In this document: positions 33,610 through 41,755 of the stretch, piece by piece
Numbering within the stretch: the first letter of the stretch is position 1
How the letters are laid out: every line of letters begins with the position of its first letter
Assembly (NCBI GenBank): GCA_002307725.1
Contig: DBUB01000010.1
Span: forward strand, 310,001 to 374,000
Reading direction: 5' to 3'
Length of the DNA: 64,000 nt
From: Alphaproteobacteria bacterium UBA1301
GTDB lineage: Bacteria > Pseudomonadota > Alphaproteobacteria > Micropepsales > Micropepsaceae
The notes under the pieces: model-generated
The model's database searches: none
Told to the model about the DNA's origin: nothing
Seen by the model: only the letters and a program-made list of their open reading frames with translations
Program-made: the position numbers and the translations under genes

Positions 33610-34266
33610 CTAGAACAACGTCGGCTGGCTGTCGTCTTTTTGGGGCGGCGGCTTGGCGGCGCGTTGCATATCGAGCGCACGCTCCGACGTTTTGAGCAAC
33701 GCCTTCACCTCGTCGAGCGGCGCCGGTGTTTCGCCCAGCCACTTCGGCCAATCGGCGGGCGCGATCAGCGCCGGCATGCGATCGGTAATGGTGCGGATGA
33801 GATCATTCGGCGGCACCGTCACCATGGCGAAGGTCAGCAGCGATCCGCCGTGCGGTTCGCGGCAGCGTTCCCACACCACCGCGATGCCGATTGGCGCGCC
33901 ATCCCGCGGCGTCAGCACATGCTGCTCGGTTTTGGCCGGCGTGATCGCGCGGCCTTCGTTGAAGCTGGTCACCGCCAGGATGCCGCGCCGGGCGGCGAAG
34001 GCGGCGCGGAACGCCGGTTTCACGTCGATGGTTTCGGCGCGGGCATGAATGTGCGGCTTGACCGTCCTCGGCTCCTTGGCGCCGGGCGGTAGCAACCCCC
34101 AGCGCATCTGCACCGCTTTGCGCTGGCCGCTGTCGTCCAGCGCGATCACCGACGCCAGCCGCATCGGCGTTACCGTCGCGACACCCTCCGGCCGGATCGC
34201 GGCTTGCAGGCGGGATAGCTCGACCACCTCGGCCCACGTCAGCATCTGCGTGATTTTTCCGCACAT
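33610..34266 (-). CDS. Divergent SRAP (HMCES/YedK-like) protein
   Basis: 218 residues; AAAGGG precedes the ATG. SRAP proteins use Cys2 to cap abasic sites in single-stranded DNA. Cys2 (MCGKITQ), WGLLPPG, Arg76 and Glu78-Thr79 (ARAET) and Glu104 (SFNEG) are kept. Two positions usually conserved in YedK differ: the Asn before ARAET is His74, and the His of H-x-RMP is Thr161 (ITDRMP); FYEW reads FNEG. It is therefore a variant that may bind or release crosslinks differently. Lies next to tRNA-Arg and its tail element. Confidence 0.82.
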   Translation of the reverse strand: MCGKITQMLTWAEVVELSRLQAAIRPEGVATVTPMRLASVIALDDSGQRKAVQMRWGLLPPGAKEPRTVKPHIHARAETIDVKPAFRAAFAARRGILAVTSFNEGRAITPAKTEQHVLTPRDGAPIGIAVVWERCREPHGGSLLTFAMVTVPPNDLIRTITDRMPALIAPADWPKWLGETPAPLDEVKALLKTSERALDMQRAAKPPPQKDDSQPTLF

Positions 34267-34280
34267 GGCGCCCTTTGGCG

Positions 34281-34370
34281 TAAGCCAGCCGTAGCTGCGC
34301 TGACCGAGGTTCGGCCATCCTTCGCTGAAGGAGCTTCGGATGGCAGCCTCCGCTGCTGCGCAGCGTAGGC
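34281..34370 (-). repeat. tRNA-tail hairpin element after tRNA-Arg
   Basis: On the minus strand it follows the CCA of tRNA-Arg directly. The first hairpin has arms AGCCT/AGGCT and CGCTGC/GCAGCG, identical to that after tRNA-His; a second hairpin surrounds CTTCAGCGAAG; the 3' part reads CCTCGGTCAGCGCAGCTACG, again nearly the same as at tRNA-His. Confidence 0.85.
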
Positions 34371-34447
34371 TGGTGACCCCGGCGTGACTCGAACACGCGG
34401 CCCTCGGTTTAGGAAACCGATGCTCTATCCTGCTGAGCTACGGGGTC
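34371..34447 (-). tRNA. tRNA-Arg (anticodon CCT)
   Basis: 77 bases on the minus strand: acceptor GACCCCG/CGGGGTC, D arm AGCTCAGCAGGATAGAGC, anticodon loop TTCCTAA with CCT, T-loop TGTTCGAGTCA and encoded CCA. It decodes AGG. A weak promoter (TTGCAC, 17 bases, CAATTT; 34485-34457) precedes it. Confidence 0.95.
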
Positions 34448-34546
34448 TTGGGACGAAAATTGCCCGTTCGTACACTTAAGTGCAAGGCGCGTTTGCGCCG
34501 CGCGCCTCGCGGCGATAACCTTGCGTGGGAGCGCGGGAGAGCGATC

Positions 34547-35035
34547 GTGGCCAGGTTTTTGCTGATTTTTGGCGCTGCCTTGGCGGTGATGGCGGCAAAC
34601 GCCGCTGCAGCGCCGGCCGGTGATCTCTTGACGGAGATGAACGCCTGCCGCGCCCTTGGCGATGGCGAGCGGCTGGCCTGTTTTGATCGCACCCTGGCGC
34701 GCCAGGGTGCGCCCGCCGCCGTTGCGCCTGTTTCACCTGCGCCTCAGCCGAAGCCGGCGAGCGATTTTGGCAGCGAACGGTTGCCCGCGTCGGATGCGGC
34801 GCCGAAACAGACTGATTCCATTGTCGCCAAGGTGAAGGCGGTGAGTTGGAACGCATTCCGGCATTTCACTGTCACGCTTGATAACGGACAGGTCTGGCGC
34901 CAGCTCGATTCCGATACGGCGACCGCCCAGTTCGGCGCGTCCCAAGCGGTGAAGATTTCCCGCGGCTTTCTCGACAGCTACAGCCTGTCGGTCGATGGCG
35001 TTTGGGGCACCTACAAAGTCAAGCGGATCAAATAG
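34547..35035 (+). CDS. Secreted protein with a terminal NGQVWRQ domain (tandem paralogue 1)
   Basis: 162 residues from GTG 34547 (GGGAGAG upstream), with a signal peptide (MARFLLIFGAALAV...NAAA). The mature part has a small Cys-containing segment (MNACRALGDGERLACFDRTL), a Pro/Ala-rich linker, and a C-terminal beta domain with FTVTLDNGQVWRQLDSD and VKISRGFLDSYSL. The same order occurs in the next gene. Probably periplasmic; function unknown. Confidence 0.75.
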   Translation: MARFLLIFGAALAVMAANAAAAPAGDLLTEMNACRALGDGERLACFDRTLARQGAPAAVAPVSPAPQPKPASDFGSERLPASDAAPKQTDSIVAKVKAVSWNAFRHFTVTLDNGQVWRQLDSDTATAQFGASQAVKISRGFLDSYSLSVDGVWGTYKVKRIK

Positions 35036-35056
35036 CGGATTTGTTGAGGAGGGATC

Positions 35057-35632
35057 ATGCGTATCAGGCTGTTCACGGGGCTTATTGGCGTCATCGCGTT
35101 CACGGGCGCTGCCGGTGCGGCGCCAAGTCTTGAAGCTTCGATCGGCCAGTGCGCCGCCAAGACCGACGCCGAGGCGCGGCTTGCCTGTTACGACGCCGTC
35201 GCGGCGCAATGGAAAACCGGTCAAGTTCCCACCACTGCCGCCGCTCCGGTAGCCGCCGCGCTGCGGCCAGCTCTCCCGGAACCGGTTGCCGCTGCTGCGC
35301 CGCCCGCCGCCAAGCCGCCTGCCGTCAAGCCAATCCTGCCGGAGGCCCAATTCGGGGCCGAGCTGTTGCCCAAGGAGGTGCGCCAGGCCACCGGACAGCC
35401 GCAAGAGGCCGATGCCATCAGCGCCGCTCTGAAGTCATTCTCCTACACCGCGCTCGGCCGGGTGATCGTCACGCTCGGCAACGGCCAGGTCTGGCGTCAG
35501 ATCGATGGCGACAACGCGAAGTTCCGTGCCAAGCAAGGCGATCTCATCACCATCGCGCGCGGCCTGTTCGGCAGCTACAACATGACGGTGGGTGACCACA
35601 ACGGTCTGTACAAGGTCCGCCGCGTGGAGTGA
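35057..35632 (+). CDS. Secreted protein with a terminal NGQVWRQ domain (tandem paralogue 2)
   Basis: 191 residues; GGAGG precedes ATG 35057. Signal peptide MRIRLFTGLIGVIAF...GAA, then a Cys pair block (IGQCAAKTDAEARLACYDAV), a longer Ala/Pro-rich linker than its sibling, and the C-terminal domain VIVTLGNGQVWRQIDGDNAK with ITIARGLFGSYNM. Starts 21 bases after paralogue 1, so it is co-transcribed. Tandem duplication is clear; function unknown. Confidence 0.75.
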   Translation: MRIRLFTGLIGVIAFTGAAGAAPSLEASIGQCAAKTDAEARLACYDAVAAQWKTGQVPTTAAAPVAAALRPALPEPVAAAAPPAAKPPAVKPILPEAQFGAELLPKEVRQATGQPQEADAISAALKSFSYTALGRVIVTLGNGQVWRQIDGDNAKFRAKQGDLITIARGLFGSYNMTVGDHNGLYKVRRVE

Positions 35633-35655
35633 CGCGCCGCGCCGGGTGCGCGCTG

Positions 35656-36774
35656 TTAGTGCGGATCCGACTTGGTTAGCCATTCCTGCCAGAACACTGC
35701 GACGTCGGCGCCATGCAGCCGCCACCAGCCGTCGTCGATCTGAAACGCCGTGGCGAAATGCGCGGTCGGCAGATACGGCAACATGTCGATGTGCAACTCG
35801 GGCTGCTTCTGCACCAAGGCGAGGGCGCTTTTGCGTGCCGGGCCGTAAGCGATCCAACTCGCCATCTTGCCGAGATTCTCGGTACGGGTGGCGAAGCGCA
35901 CGAAATCCATCGCCCGGGTTGCTTTGGGATTGCCTTTCGGGATGGCGAGCACTTCGAGTTCGTAAAGCTGGTGGTCCCAGATGATGGCGAGCTTGGGCAT
36001 GCCGGCGGGCGTTTCGCTGTCGGCGTCGAACACCGCCCAATTTGGCAGTGCTGCGAAGACTGCACGGCCGTCCTTCAGCATCGCCGTGGCCTCGGCGGGG
36101 CTCGCGTACCAGACGAGATTGCCGCGCAAGCTGTCGAGTTTCCGCAACGCCCGCGCCACGCCTTGCGGGCTTGAGAGCACGTTGTAGACGTCTTTCGGCG
36201 CCACGCCGTCGGCGAGCAGCGCCATCTCGATCGTCAGTTTGGCGCTGGATTTGTTCAGCGCCCGCTTGCCGCCGAAGTGCTTTACGTCGAAGAAATCGGC
36301 GAGCGTCGCGGGGCCTTTGTCGCCGAACTTCACCGGCGCCACCGCGATCACTTGGCTGTAGACCACACTCGCGACCCAGCAGGGGCCAATCGCGCCGGGC
36401 ACGAAGTCTTGCGCCGCCGGGGCTCCGCCCGGCGCCGCGGCCAGGCTGGCGGCATCGATTTTTTCCAAGAGGCCGCTGTCGCACGCCGCCACCGCATCGG
36501 GCAGTTCCATATCGACTGCGTCCCAATCGTAGCGATGGCTCGCCACTTGCCCCGCCAAGGCTTTGGTGCCGCCGTCATAGAGCGCGAACTTGGCATTGAC
36601 GCGGTGCGCGGCGCCGTAGGGCATGATCTGCGCGCTCGCCTGGGCGTGGCCGTAACTGCCTTCCCAAGTCGCGATCGTCAACTCCGGTTTGGGGCGCGTG
36701 AACCAGAACAAGCCCGCAACGCCGACCGCAACCACGACACCGGCAACCGCCAGCGTAACCACCCATTTCTTCAT
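35656..36774 (-). CDS. ABC-type extracellular solute-binding protein (PotD-like)
   Basis: 372 residues from ATG 36774. The first 25 residues form an uncleaved-looking hydrophobic anchor (KKWVVTLAVAGVVVAVGVAG), then LTIATWEGSYGHAQ, the start of polyamine-type binding proteins, and DWDAVDMELPDA, ALNKSSAKLTIEMAL, and NLVWYASPAEATAML. No permease or ATPase genes are near. It starts 7 bases after the AsmA gene, so it is co-transcribed with it, an odd pairing. Ligand unknown. Confidence 0.8.
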   Translation of the reverse strand: MKKWVVTLAVAGVVVAVGVAGLFWFTRPKPELTIATWEGSYGHAQASAQIMPYGAAHRVNAKFALYDGGTKALAGQVASHRYDWDAVDMELPDAVAACDSGLLEKIDAASLAAAPGGAPAAQDFVPGAIGPCWVASVVYSQVIAVAPVKFGDKGPATLADFFDVKHFGGKRALNKSSAKLTIEMALLADGVAPKDVYNVLSSPQGVARALRKLDSLRGNLVWYASPAEATAMLKDGRAVFAALPNWAVFDADSETPAGMPKLAIIWDHQLYELEVLAIPKGNPKATRAMDFVRFATRTENLGKMASWIAYGPARKSALALVQKQPELHIDMLPYLPTAHFATAFQIDDGWWRLHGADVAVFWQEWLTKSDPH

Positions 36775-36781
36775 CTCTGCC

Positions 36782-38701
36782 TCAATGAATGCCGAACATG
36801 TTCTTGAGTTGATCGCCCACGGATTTCTTTTTCGCACCTGGCGCGGGTTTGTCGCCGTTCTTGCCGCCCAGTAATCCGCCCAACGCGGCGCCACCGTTCT
36901 TGATGCTGTCCATCACGCCGCCAACGATGGCCGCGACATCGGCCGCATAGTGCAGTCTATCCCAGCTTCCGGTGATGTGGAACGGAACGCCGATACCGTA
37001 ACCATTATAGTCCGCTTCGGGGTGGAGGCGGAAATCGATGCCGCGGCCGCCGATGTCGATAGTGCCCTTGCCGGTCATCTGCACCACGTTGCCCTTCAGA
37101 TGGAAATCGTTGGTGCTGAGCACGCCGTTTGCCAGCACGAAACTTGCCCCCATGTCGTTGAACGAGGTGGACGCGACGGTGCCGGTGGCGTCACCGCCGA
37201 GCATGGTTTTGACGCTCTTCGCCACGGCGCCGAGATCGACGCCTTTGAAGCGGCCGTTGGTGCCGGTGATCAAACCCTTGCCCGAGAGCGAATGCATGAT
37301 TGCGTTCTGGCTCGTGCCCGCCATGTGGATGTTGAGCTTCAAGGCGCCGACGCCTTCGATTGAGTCGATCCGGAGCGCGTCGTGCAACAGCGGATTTATC
37401 TGCACACCCTTGAAGTCCATGGTGTTGTCGATTTGCGGTAACGGCCCACGGATGTTGACGACCAGAAATGCCGAGCCGCTGCCGCCATAAAGGTTCACTT
37501 GGTCCAGAACGACCGTCAGCAGGCCGTTGGTGTTGACGAGCCGGAGCACCGTGTGGCCGAGGCGCAGGCTTGGGGTGCGCAACGCGCCCGTTGTCAATGT
37601 CAGGGTGGCGTTGAATTCCTTGAGCAGCGCCAAGCTGATCGGCTTTTTGCTCCAGCCGGCCTCTTTGGGTTCCTTCGGTCCTTCCTTCTTGCCACCGGCG
37701 AGATACGGAACAATATCGAGATGATCGACATTGAGCACGCCATCGAGCCCCGGCACTTTGGCTCGTGCGTCGATCGACAGGGTGCCCTTGATGGTCTGGC
37801 CGTCGAGCGTGACCTTGAGGTTTTCGAAATGGGTGATCTTGTCCTTGTTCTCGATTCGGCTCGACAGTGTGAAACCGCCCAGGCCACCCGCCGGCAGCGG
37901 TGTTCCCAGCCATGTTGTGAGGCCGCGGAAGCTGGGGGAGGCGAGCTTGATATCGCCCTCGGTGGTGCCGTCGGGCAGCATCTCGCCTTGGACCGCGGCG
38001 TGCAGCAGCTCGGCGTCGGTGGTGAGATCGAACTTTGTCGTGCCGGAGCCGAGGAATGTTTTTAGCGTGGCAAGGTGCGCCACGAAGGTCAGCTTCTTGT
38101 CCGCCAACGTCATGTCGCCGGTCGCCGCGATCGGGTTGTCGGCGGTGGTGATGGCGACCGCGATGTTGACGTGATCGAGGCTGCGATGGGTGCCGGTCTT
38201 GGCGTTGTCGTAAGTGACGCGGCCGTCGGTGATGTCGATGCCGGAGAATTCGGTGCTGGCGGGCAGGGTGAGGGTACCGCCCTTCTTGGTTTCCCCGGTC
38301 TTGCTGGTCGTGGCTTTGCCGAACTTCCAGTTGGGATTGCCGTCCTTGTCGACTTCCAGCGCGATGGTTGGCTGGTCGAGTGTGATCTTGTCGAGCGCGA
38401 TGCGGCCGCTGAATAGTGGCAGCAGCTTCACCGAAAGGTCGATGTCGCCGACCGCCACCATCACCGCAGCCCGCCCGCCCGGCGTATTGGCGAGGGTCAC
38501 TTCCTTCGCCCGGAGGCCGAATCGGGGGAAAAAGGTCAGGCGCAAAGGGCCATCGATCTTGAAGACGCGGCCGGTGGCGCTACCGGCGGCGGTTTCGATG
38601 CGGCCCCGGTACATGTCGAGCGGAACCACGAACGGCAGCACCAGGATCAGGGCGATCACCAGTCCGGCGGCGATCAGGCTATTGCGCAAGGCCTTGTTCA
38701 T
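36782..38701 (-). CDS. AsmA-family protein
   Basis: 639 residues from ATG 38701. One N-terminal membrane helix (RNSLIAAGLVIALILVLPF) is followed by a long periplasmic beta-rich region of the AsmA/TamB-like bridge type: YRGRIETAAGSATGRVFKID at the start and repeated LDGQTIKGTL-type strands, ending with a Lys-rich tail. Members are proposed to move or sort lipids between membranes. Heads an operon with the solute-binding protein. Confidence 0.85.
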   Translation of the reverse strand: MNKALRNSLIAAGLVIALILVLPFVVPLDMYRGRIETAAGSATGRVFKIDGPLRLTFFPRFGLRAKEVTLANTPGGRAAVMVAVGDIDLSVKLLPLFSGRIALDKITLDQPTIALEVDKDGNPNWKFGKATTSKTGETKKGGTLTLPASTEFSGIDITDGRVTYDNAKTGTHRSLDHVNIAVAITTADNPIAATGDMTLADKKLTFVAHLATLKTFLGSGTTKFDLTTDAELLHAAVQGEMLPDGTTEGDIKLASPSFRGLTTWLGTPLPAGGLGGFTLSSRIENKDKITHFENLKVTLDGQTIKGTLSIDARAKVPGLDGVLNVDHLDIVPYLAGGKKEGPKEPKEAGWSKKPISLALLKEFNATLTLTTGALRTPSLRLGHTVLRLVNTNGLLTVVLDQVNLYGGSGSAFLVVNIRGPLPQIDNTMDFKGVQINPLLHDALRIDSIEGVGALKLNIHMAGTSQNAIMHSLSGKGLITGTNGRFKGVDLGAVAKSVKTMLGGDATGTVASTSFNDMGASFVLANGVLSTNDFHLKGNVVQMTGKGTIDIGGRGIDFRLHPEADYNGYGIGVPFHITGSWDRLHYAADVAAIVGGVMDSIKNGGAALGGLLGGKNGDKPAPGAKKKSVGDQLKNMFGIH

Positions 38702-38820
38702 GTTTTGGCTTCCCCCCACGAAGGAACCCAATCATAGCGAGGTTGCGGAGCGGCGCTACCGTTTCGGGCCGGCAGCGGCCTCGCGACACCCCGTTAAGCG
38801 ATGTCGCAGTGCCGAACGGC

Positions 38821-38849
38821 TTGCATTTGGGGGCCGCCGACCCTAGTTT
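38821..38849 (+). promoter_or_regulatory. Promoter of tRNA-His
   Basis: TTGCAT at 38821-38826 and TAGTTT at 38844-38849, 17 bases apart, ending 14 bases before the tRNA. Confidence 0.45.
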
Positions 38850-38863
38850 CCGGCCCCCGACGT

Positions 38864-38940
38864 GCAGGCGTAGCTCAGTTGGTTAGAGCGCCGGATTGTG
38901 GATCCGGAGGTCGGTTGTTCAACTCAACCCGCCTGTACCA
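38864..38940 (+). tRNA. tRNA-His (anticodon GTG)
   Basis: 77 bases: acceptor GCAGGCG/CGCCTGT with a G-U first pair, anticodon loop ATTGTGGAT around GTG, T-loop TGTTCAACTC and encoded CCA. The discriminator is A and no base-paired G-1 is needed, as known for alphaproteobacterial tRNA-His. Confidence 0.93.
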
Positions 38941-39036
38941 GCCTACGCTGCGCAGCAGCGGAGGCTGCCGCGCCGTAGTTGCGAAGCAACGCAGGCGGGC
39001 TCCTCGGTCGGCGCAGCTACGGCTCGGCAAGCCAAC
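38941..39036 (+). repeat. tRNA-tail hairpin element after tRNA-His
   Basis: Begins at the base after CCA. First hairpin arms AGCCT/AGGCT and CGCTGC/GCAGCG (the A of CCA is the first base); second hairpin GTTGC-GAA-GCAAC; 3' part CTCGGTCGGCGCAGCTACGG. Nearly identical at both ends to the element after tRNA-Arg, but with a different middle hairpin. Confidence 0.85.
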
Positions 39037-39103
39037 CCCTTCTTCAACAACGAAAAAATCCCCGATGGATCGGGCATTCTCCGACACAATATTGCGCGTT
39101 CTG

Positions 39104-39418
39104 TCACGCCGCCGCGTGCAGCGTCGGGATATTTTTGAGTTCGTCCGCGATCTCAGCTTTGGTTTCGGCGAGGTCGTAGGCCTGTTGCATCGATAGCCAG
39201 ATTTCCGGGCCGCCGCCCACCAGCTTGCCTAGGCGCAACGCGAGGTTGGGCGAGATCGGCCGCTTTTCGTTGAGCACATCATAGAGGGTCGGGCGCGACA
39301 CCCCGAGCAACTTGGCAATCTCGGCCTTCGGCTTGTTTAGGGCGGGCAACACGTCTTCGCGCAGCACTTCGCCGGGGTGGGTCGGCCTCAGGCCCTTAAG
39401 GAGAGGATTGAGGGTCAT
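39104..39418 (-). CDS. higA: HigA-type antitoxin (XRE)
   Basis: 104 residues. Typical HigA start NPLLKGLRPTHPGEVLREDV and HTH KAEIAKLLGVSRPTLYDVLN, followed by the NEKRPISPNLALRLGKL block. It overlaps the toxin stop by 4 bases. HigA binds HigB and the operator upstream of the pair, repressing the operon. Confidence 0.93.
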   Translation of the reverse strand: MTLNPLLKGLRPTHPGEVLREDVLPALNKPKAEIAKLLGVSRPTLYDVLNEKRPISPNLALRLGKLVGGGPEIWLSMQQAYDLAETKAEIADELKNIPTLHAAA

Positions 39419-39696
39419 CCGTGATAGTCCTCCAAATCAACTTCGACAGTGTCTGTCCCGTCCCAGCCAAAGGTAATCCGGTAATTTTCGCTAGCCCACA
39501 CCGCGTACCGGCCTTTGTTTTCGCCTTTGAGCGAATGGAACCGGTATCCCGCGATATCCATCTGCTGCGGGGCCTTGGCGGCATCCAGAAGCATGAGGCT
39601 GCGGCGGATGCGATCCGGTTTTTTTACGGGAAGCTTCGAGGTGTCGCCGGTTTCGGCAAAACGCTTCAGAGCTTTGCTTTTGAACGACCGGATCAC
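39415..39696 (-). CDS. higB: HigB-type toxin (RelE/ParE fold ribonuclease)
   Basis: 93 residues from a GTG start (39696). IRSFKSKALKRFAETGDTSK, DAAKAPQQMDIAGYRFHSL and YRITFGWDGTDTVEVDLEDY are characteristic of HigB, which cleaves ribosome-bound mRNA. Toxin-first order is usual for higBA. The start codon lies 6 bases after the -10 element, so the message may be leaderless. Confidence 0.93.
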   Translation of the reverse strand: MIRSFKSKALKRFAETGDTSKLPVKKPDRIRRSLMLLDAAKAPQQMDIAGYRFHSLKGENKGRYAVWASENYRITFGWDGTDTVEVDLEDYHG

Positions 39697-39730
39697 GAGT
39701 GTAATATAGTACGTTACACTCAGGTGTCAA
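39697..39730 (-). promoter_or_regulatory. higBA promoter and HigA operator
   Basis: On the minus strand TTGACA (39730-39725), a 16-base spacer and TATATT (39708-39703). A perfect 8-base inverted repeat, GAGTGTAA (39697-39704) and TTACACTC (39714-39721), embraces the -10 element and touches the start codon. This is a near-consensus promoter with an autoregulatory site. Confidence 0.75.
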
Positions 39731-39754
39731 ACAGTCATACTATTGCAAGCCCCG

Positions 39755-40873
39755 CTACTGCGCCATCTTGATGATGGCATCCACGAGATAGGGATAGGGC
39801 TGGGCGCCGGTGGTGCGGTTGAAGAGGCCCGCGGCGTGGTTGCCGGTGGCGCCAGCATCCCAGTACATCGGCACCAGGCCGTGTTTGACGGCGCTCTTGG
39901 TGATGAAAGCATCCCAATAGACGCGATAGCGCTCGTGGCCCTCGTATTCGGCTTTCATCATCGCGCTGTATTCGCCGAGGATCACCGCCACGCCTTTGTC
40001 GACGAAGGTCGCCTTCATCTTCGCGAACTCGGCGTCGGCATAGGCCTCGTTGCCCCAGGTGTCGGTCGCCTTGGGATCGGTCGCGATCGCGCCCCACTGC
40101 CAGACAGGACTCTTATCGTTGAGGGTGAAATTGTAGGGGTCGTAATAGTGCACTTCCATCATCAACCGGTTCGGCGCCGTGTCGGCGGGCATCACCGCGT
40201 TGGCGACCGTGGCGTCGATGTTGGTGTTGTAGCCTTGCACGACCAGCTCGCGTTTGGCGTTGTTGCCGCCGGTGGCGCGCACCGTGGTGACGAAGGTCTG
40301 GTTGAAGCTGTTTTGCGCCGCCGCGTTTTCCGCGGTCGGCGAGCCGTATTGGCCCTGGACGCTGACCTCATTGGTGCCCGCGAACAGCAGATAATCGTCG
40401 TAGTCCCTGAAGTTCACTGCGATCTGGGTCCACAGCTTGGCGAGACGGGCGTTGACCTCGGCTTGTTTGGCGGCCGTCGGTTGCTGCCAGCCGCCGTCCC
40501 AATGTTCGTTGAGCACGACATAAAGCCCGGCCTTGCGGGCATAGGTCACCACTTCGGTAACCCGCGCCATCCAGCTTCGGTTGATCGTGTCATCGGAGTC
40601 GGCGTGAGCGGCCCACGCCACCGGAATGCGCACCGACTTGAAGCCGGCCGCTTTGACAGCGTTGAACAGTTCCTGGGTCGCGCGCGGATTGCCCCACGAC
40701 GTCTCGCCGGGCAAGGCGTCCAGTGTGTTGCCGAGGTTCCATCCCGGCGACATCTGCTTCGCCATCTCGACGCTGGTGATCTCGCGCATGATGCCTGGTG
40801 CTTCGCCGGCCGTGGCCACGGAACCCAGCACCAAAATCATGGCTATTGCGGCGATCGACGTCAGTGTTCTCAT
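39755..40873 (-). CDS. Secreted GH5 endoglucanase-type cellulase
   Basis: 372 residues with a signal peptide (MRTLTSIAAIAMILV...TAG). GH5 signatures: MSPGWNLGNTLDA, VRIPVAW, LNEHWDGGW, acid/base Glu169 (AGTNEV, where GLNEP/FEGLNE is more usual) and nucleophile Glu301 (ILGEYSA), with YWDAG near the end. Probably a beta-1,4-glucanase or related enzyme acting on plant polysaccharide. It lies directly after a LacI-type sensor gene on the same strand. Confidence 0.92.
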   Translation of the reverse strand: MRTLTSIAAIAMILVLGSVATAGEAPGIMREITSVEMAKQMSPGWNLGNTLDALPGETSWGNPRATQELFNAVKAAGFKSVRIPVAWAAHADSDDTINRSWMARVTEVVTYARKAGLYVVLNEHWDGGWQQPTAAKQAEVNARLAKLWTQIAVNFRDYDDYLLFAGTNEVSVQGQYGSPTAENAAAQNSFNQTFVTTVRATGGNNAKRELVVQGYNTNIDATVANAVMPADTAPNRLMMEVHYYDPYNFTLNDKSPVWQWGAIATDPKATDTWGNEAYADAEFAKMKATFVDKGVAVILGEYSAMMKAEYEGHERYRVYWDAFITKSAVKHGLVPMYWDAGATGNHAAGLFNRTTGAQPYPYLVDAIIKMAQ

Positions 40874-40884
40874 CGTGTGTAATC

Positions 40885-41739
40885 TCAGTCCCGTGGTTTC
40901 GCGGTTGATTGGCGGATCACCAGCTCATGCAGTTGCGGGCGGCGGCGGGCTTCGGCGGCGGTCGGCGGGTCGATGACGAAATCCACCGCCATATAGCCGG
41001 TCAGTTCCATCTTCTGGCGGCAGGTAGTGATCTGCGGCCAGACTTGGCGCGCTAAGGGGGAATCGTCGAAGCCCGCCAGCGAAAAATCTTCCGGAATCTT
41101 GAAGCCAAGCCGGTGCGCCGTGGCCAGCACCGCGGCGGCGACTTCGTCATTGCAGGCGAAGACGGCGGTCGGCAGCGAGTCCATCGTCAGTAGGCGTTCG
41201 CCGGCGCTGAGGCCTTGGGCGAAATCGAACCCACCCGTCACCATCTTCGCGGCATCGGCGGCAAGTCCAGCTTCGCCCATCGCTCGGGTGAACCCGGCGA
41301 GCCGTGCTATGGCATCGCTATGATCGGGCGGCCCTTTGATGAACGCGATCTGCTTGTGACCGAGCTCGATCAGATACCGAGTTATGTCATAGGCAGCCGC
41401 TTCGTTGTCGACGCAGATGTCGAGCGTCATGCCGGTATCGGAACGGGGCGCGATCCGCACCACCGGTAATCCGGCTTCGGCAACCGCATCCAGCACCGCC
41501 GGAATTTCGCAAATCGGTTCCGGCAGGATGACACCGCGCAAGGGGATGCGGGCGAGAAGTGCGCGGATGCGGTCGGCGAGGGCGGGATCGGAGAGGTCGA
41601 ACGATTTGACCACCAGCGCGGTTTCCCACTTGTGGCAGGCGGCCATCAGCCCAATTTGCAGCATGCCGAAATAACCGGAACCGACCATCGGTGTGTCGCA
41701 CAGAAATCCGATCAGGTTCGAGGTCGGGTTGGTGGCCAT
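40885..41739 (-). CDS. LacI/GalR-type ligand-binding protein lacking the DNA-binding domain
   Basis: 284 residues. The protein opens MATNPTSNLIGFLCD, the point where a LacI-family core normally follows a 60-residue HTH and hinge; nothing of the HTH is present. A GGAG site 8 bases before the ATG shows translation really starts here. The periplasmic-binding fold is intact (IPLRGVILPEP, ICVDNEAAAYDITRYLIELG, AVFACNDEVAAAVL, FSLAGFDDSPLARQVWPQIT). Only 16 bases separate it from the PAS_5 gene upstream. It may be a truncated regulator or a sugar sensor working with another protein. Confidence 0.85.
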   Translation of the reverse strand: MATNPTSNLIGFLCDTPMVGSGYFGMLQIGLMAACHKWETALVVKSFDLSDPALADRIRALLARIPLRGVILPEPICEIPAVLDAVAEAGLPVVRIAPRSDTGMTLDICVDNEAAAYDITRYLIELGHKQIAFIKGPPDHSDAIARLAGFTRAMGEAGLAADAAKMVTGGFDFAQGLSAGERLLTMDSLPTAVFACNDEVAAAVLATAHRLGFKIPEDFSLAGFDDSPLARQVWPQITTCRQKMELTGYMAVDFVIDPPTAAEARRRPQLHELVIRQSTAKPRD

Positions 41740-41755
41740 TGTCCGGCTCCGTCGA

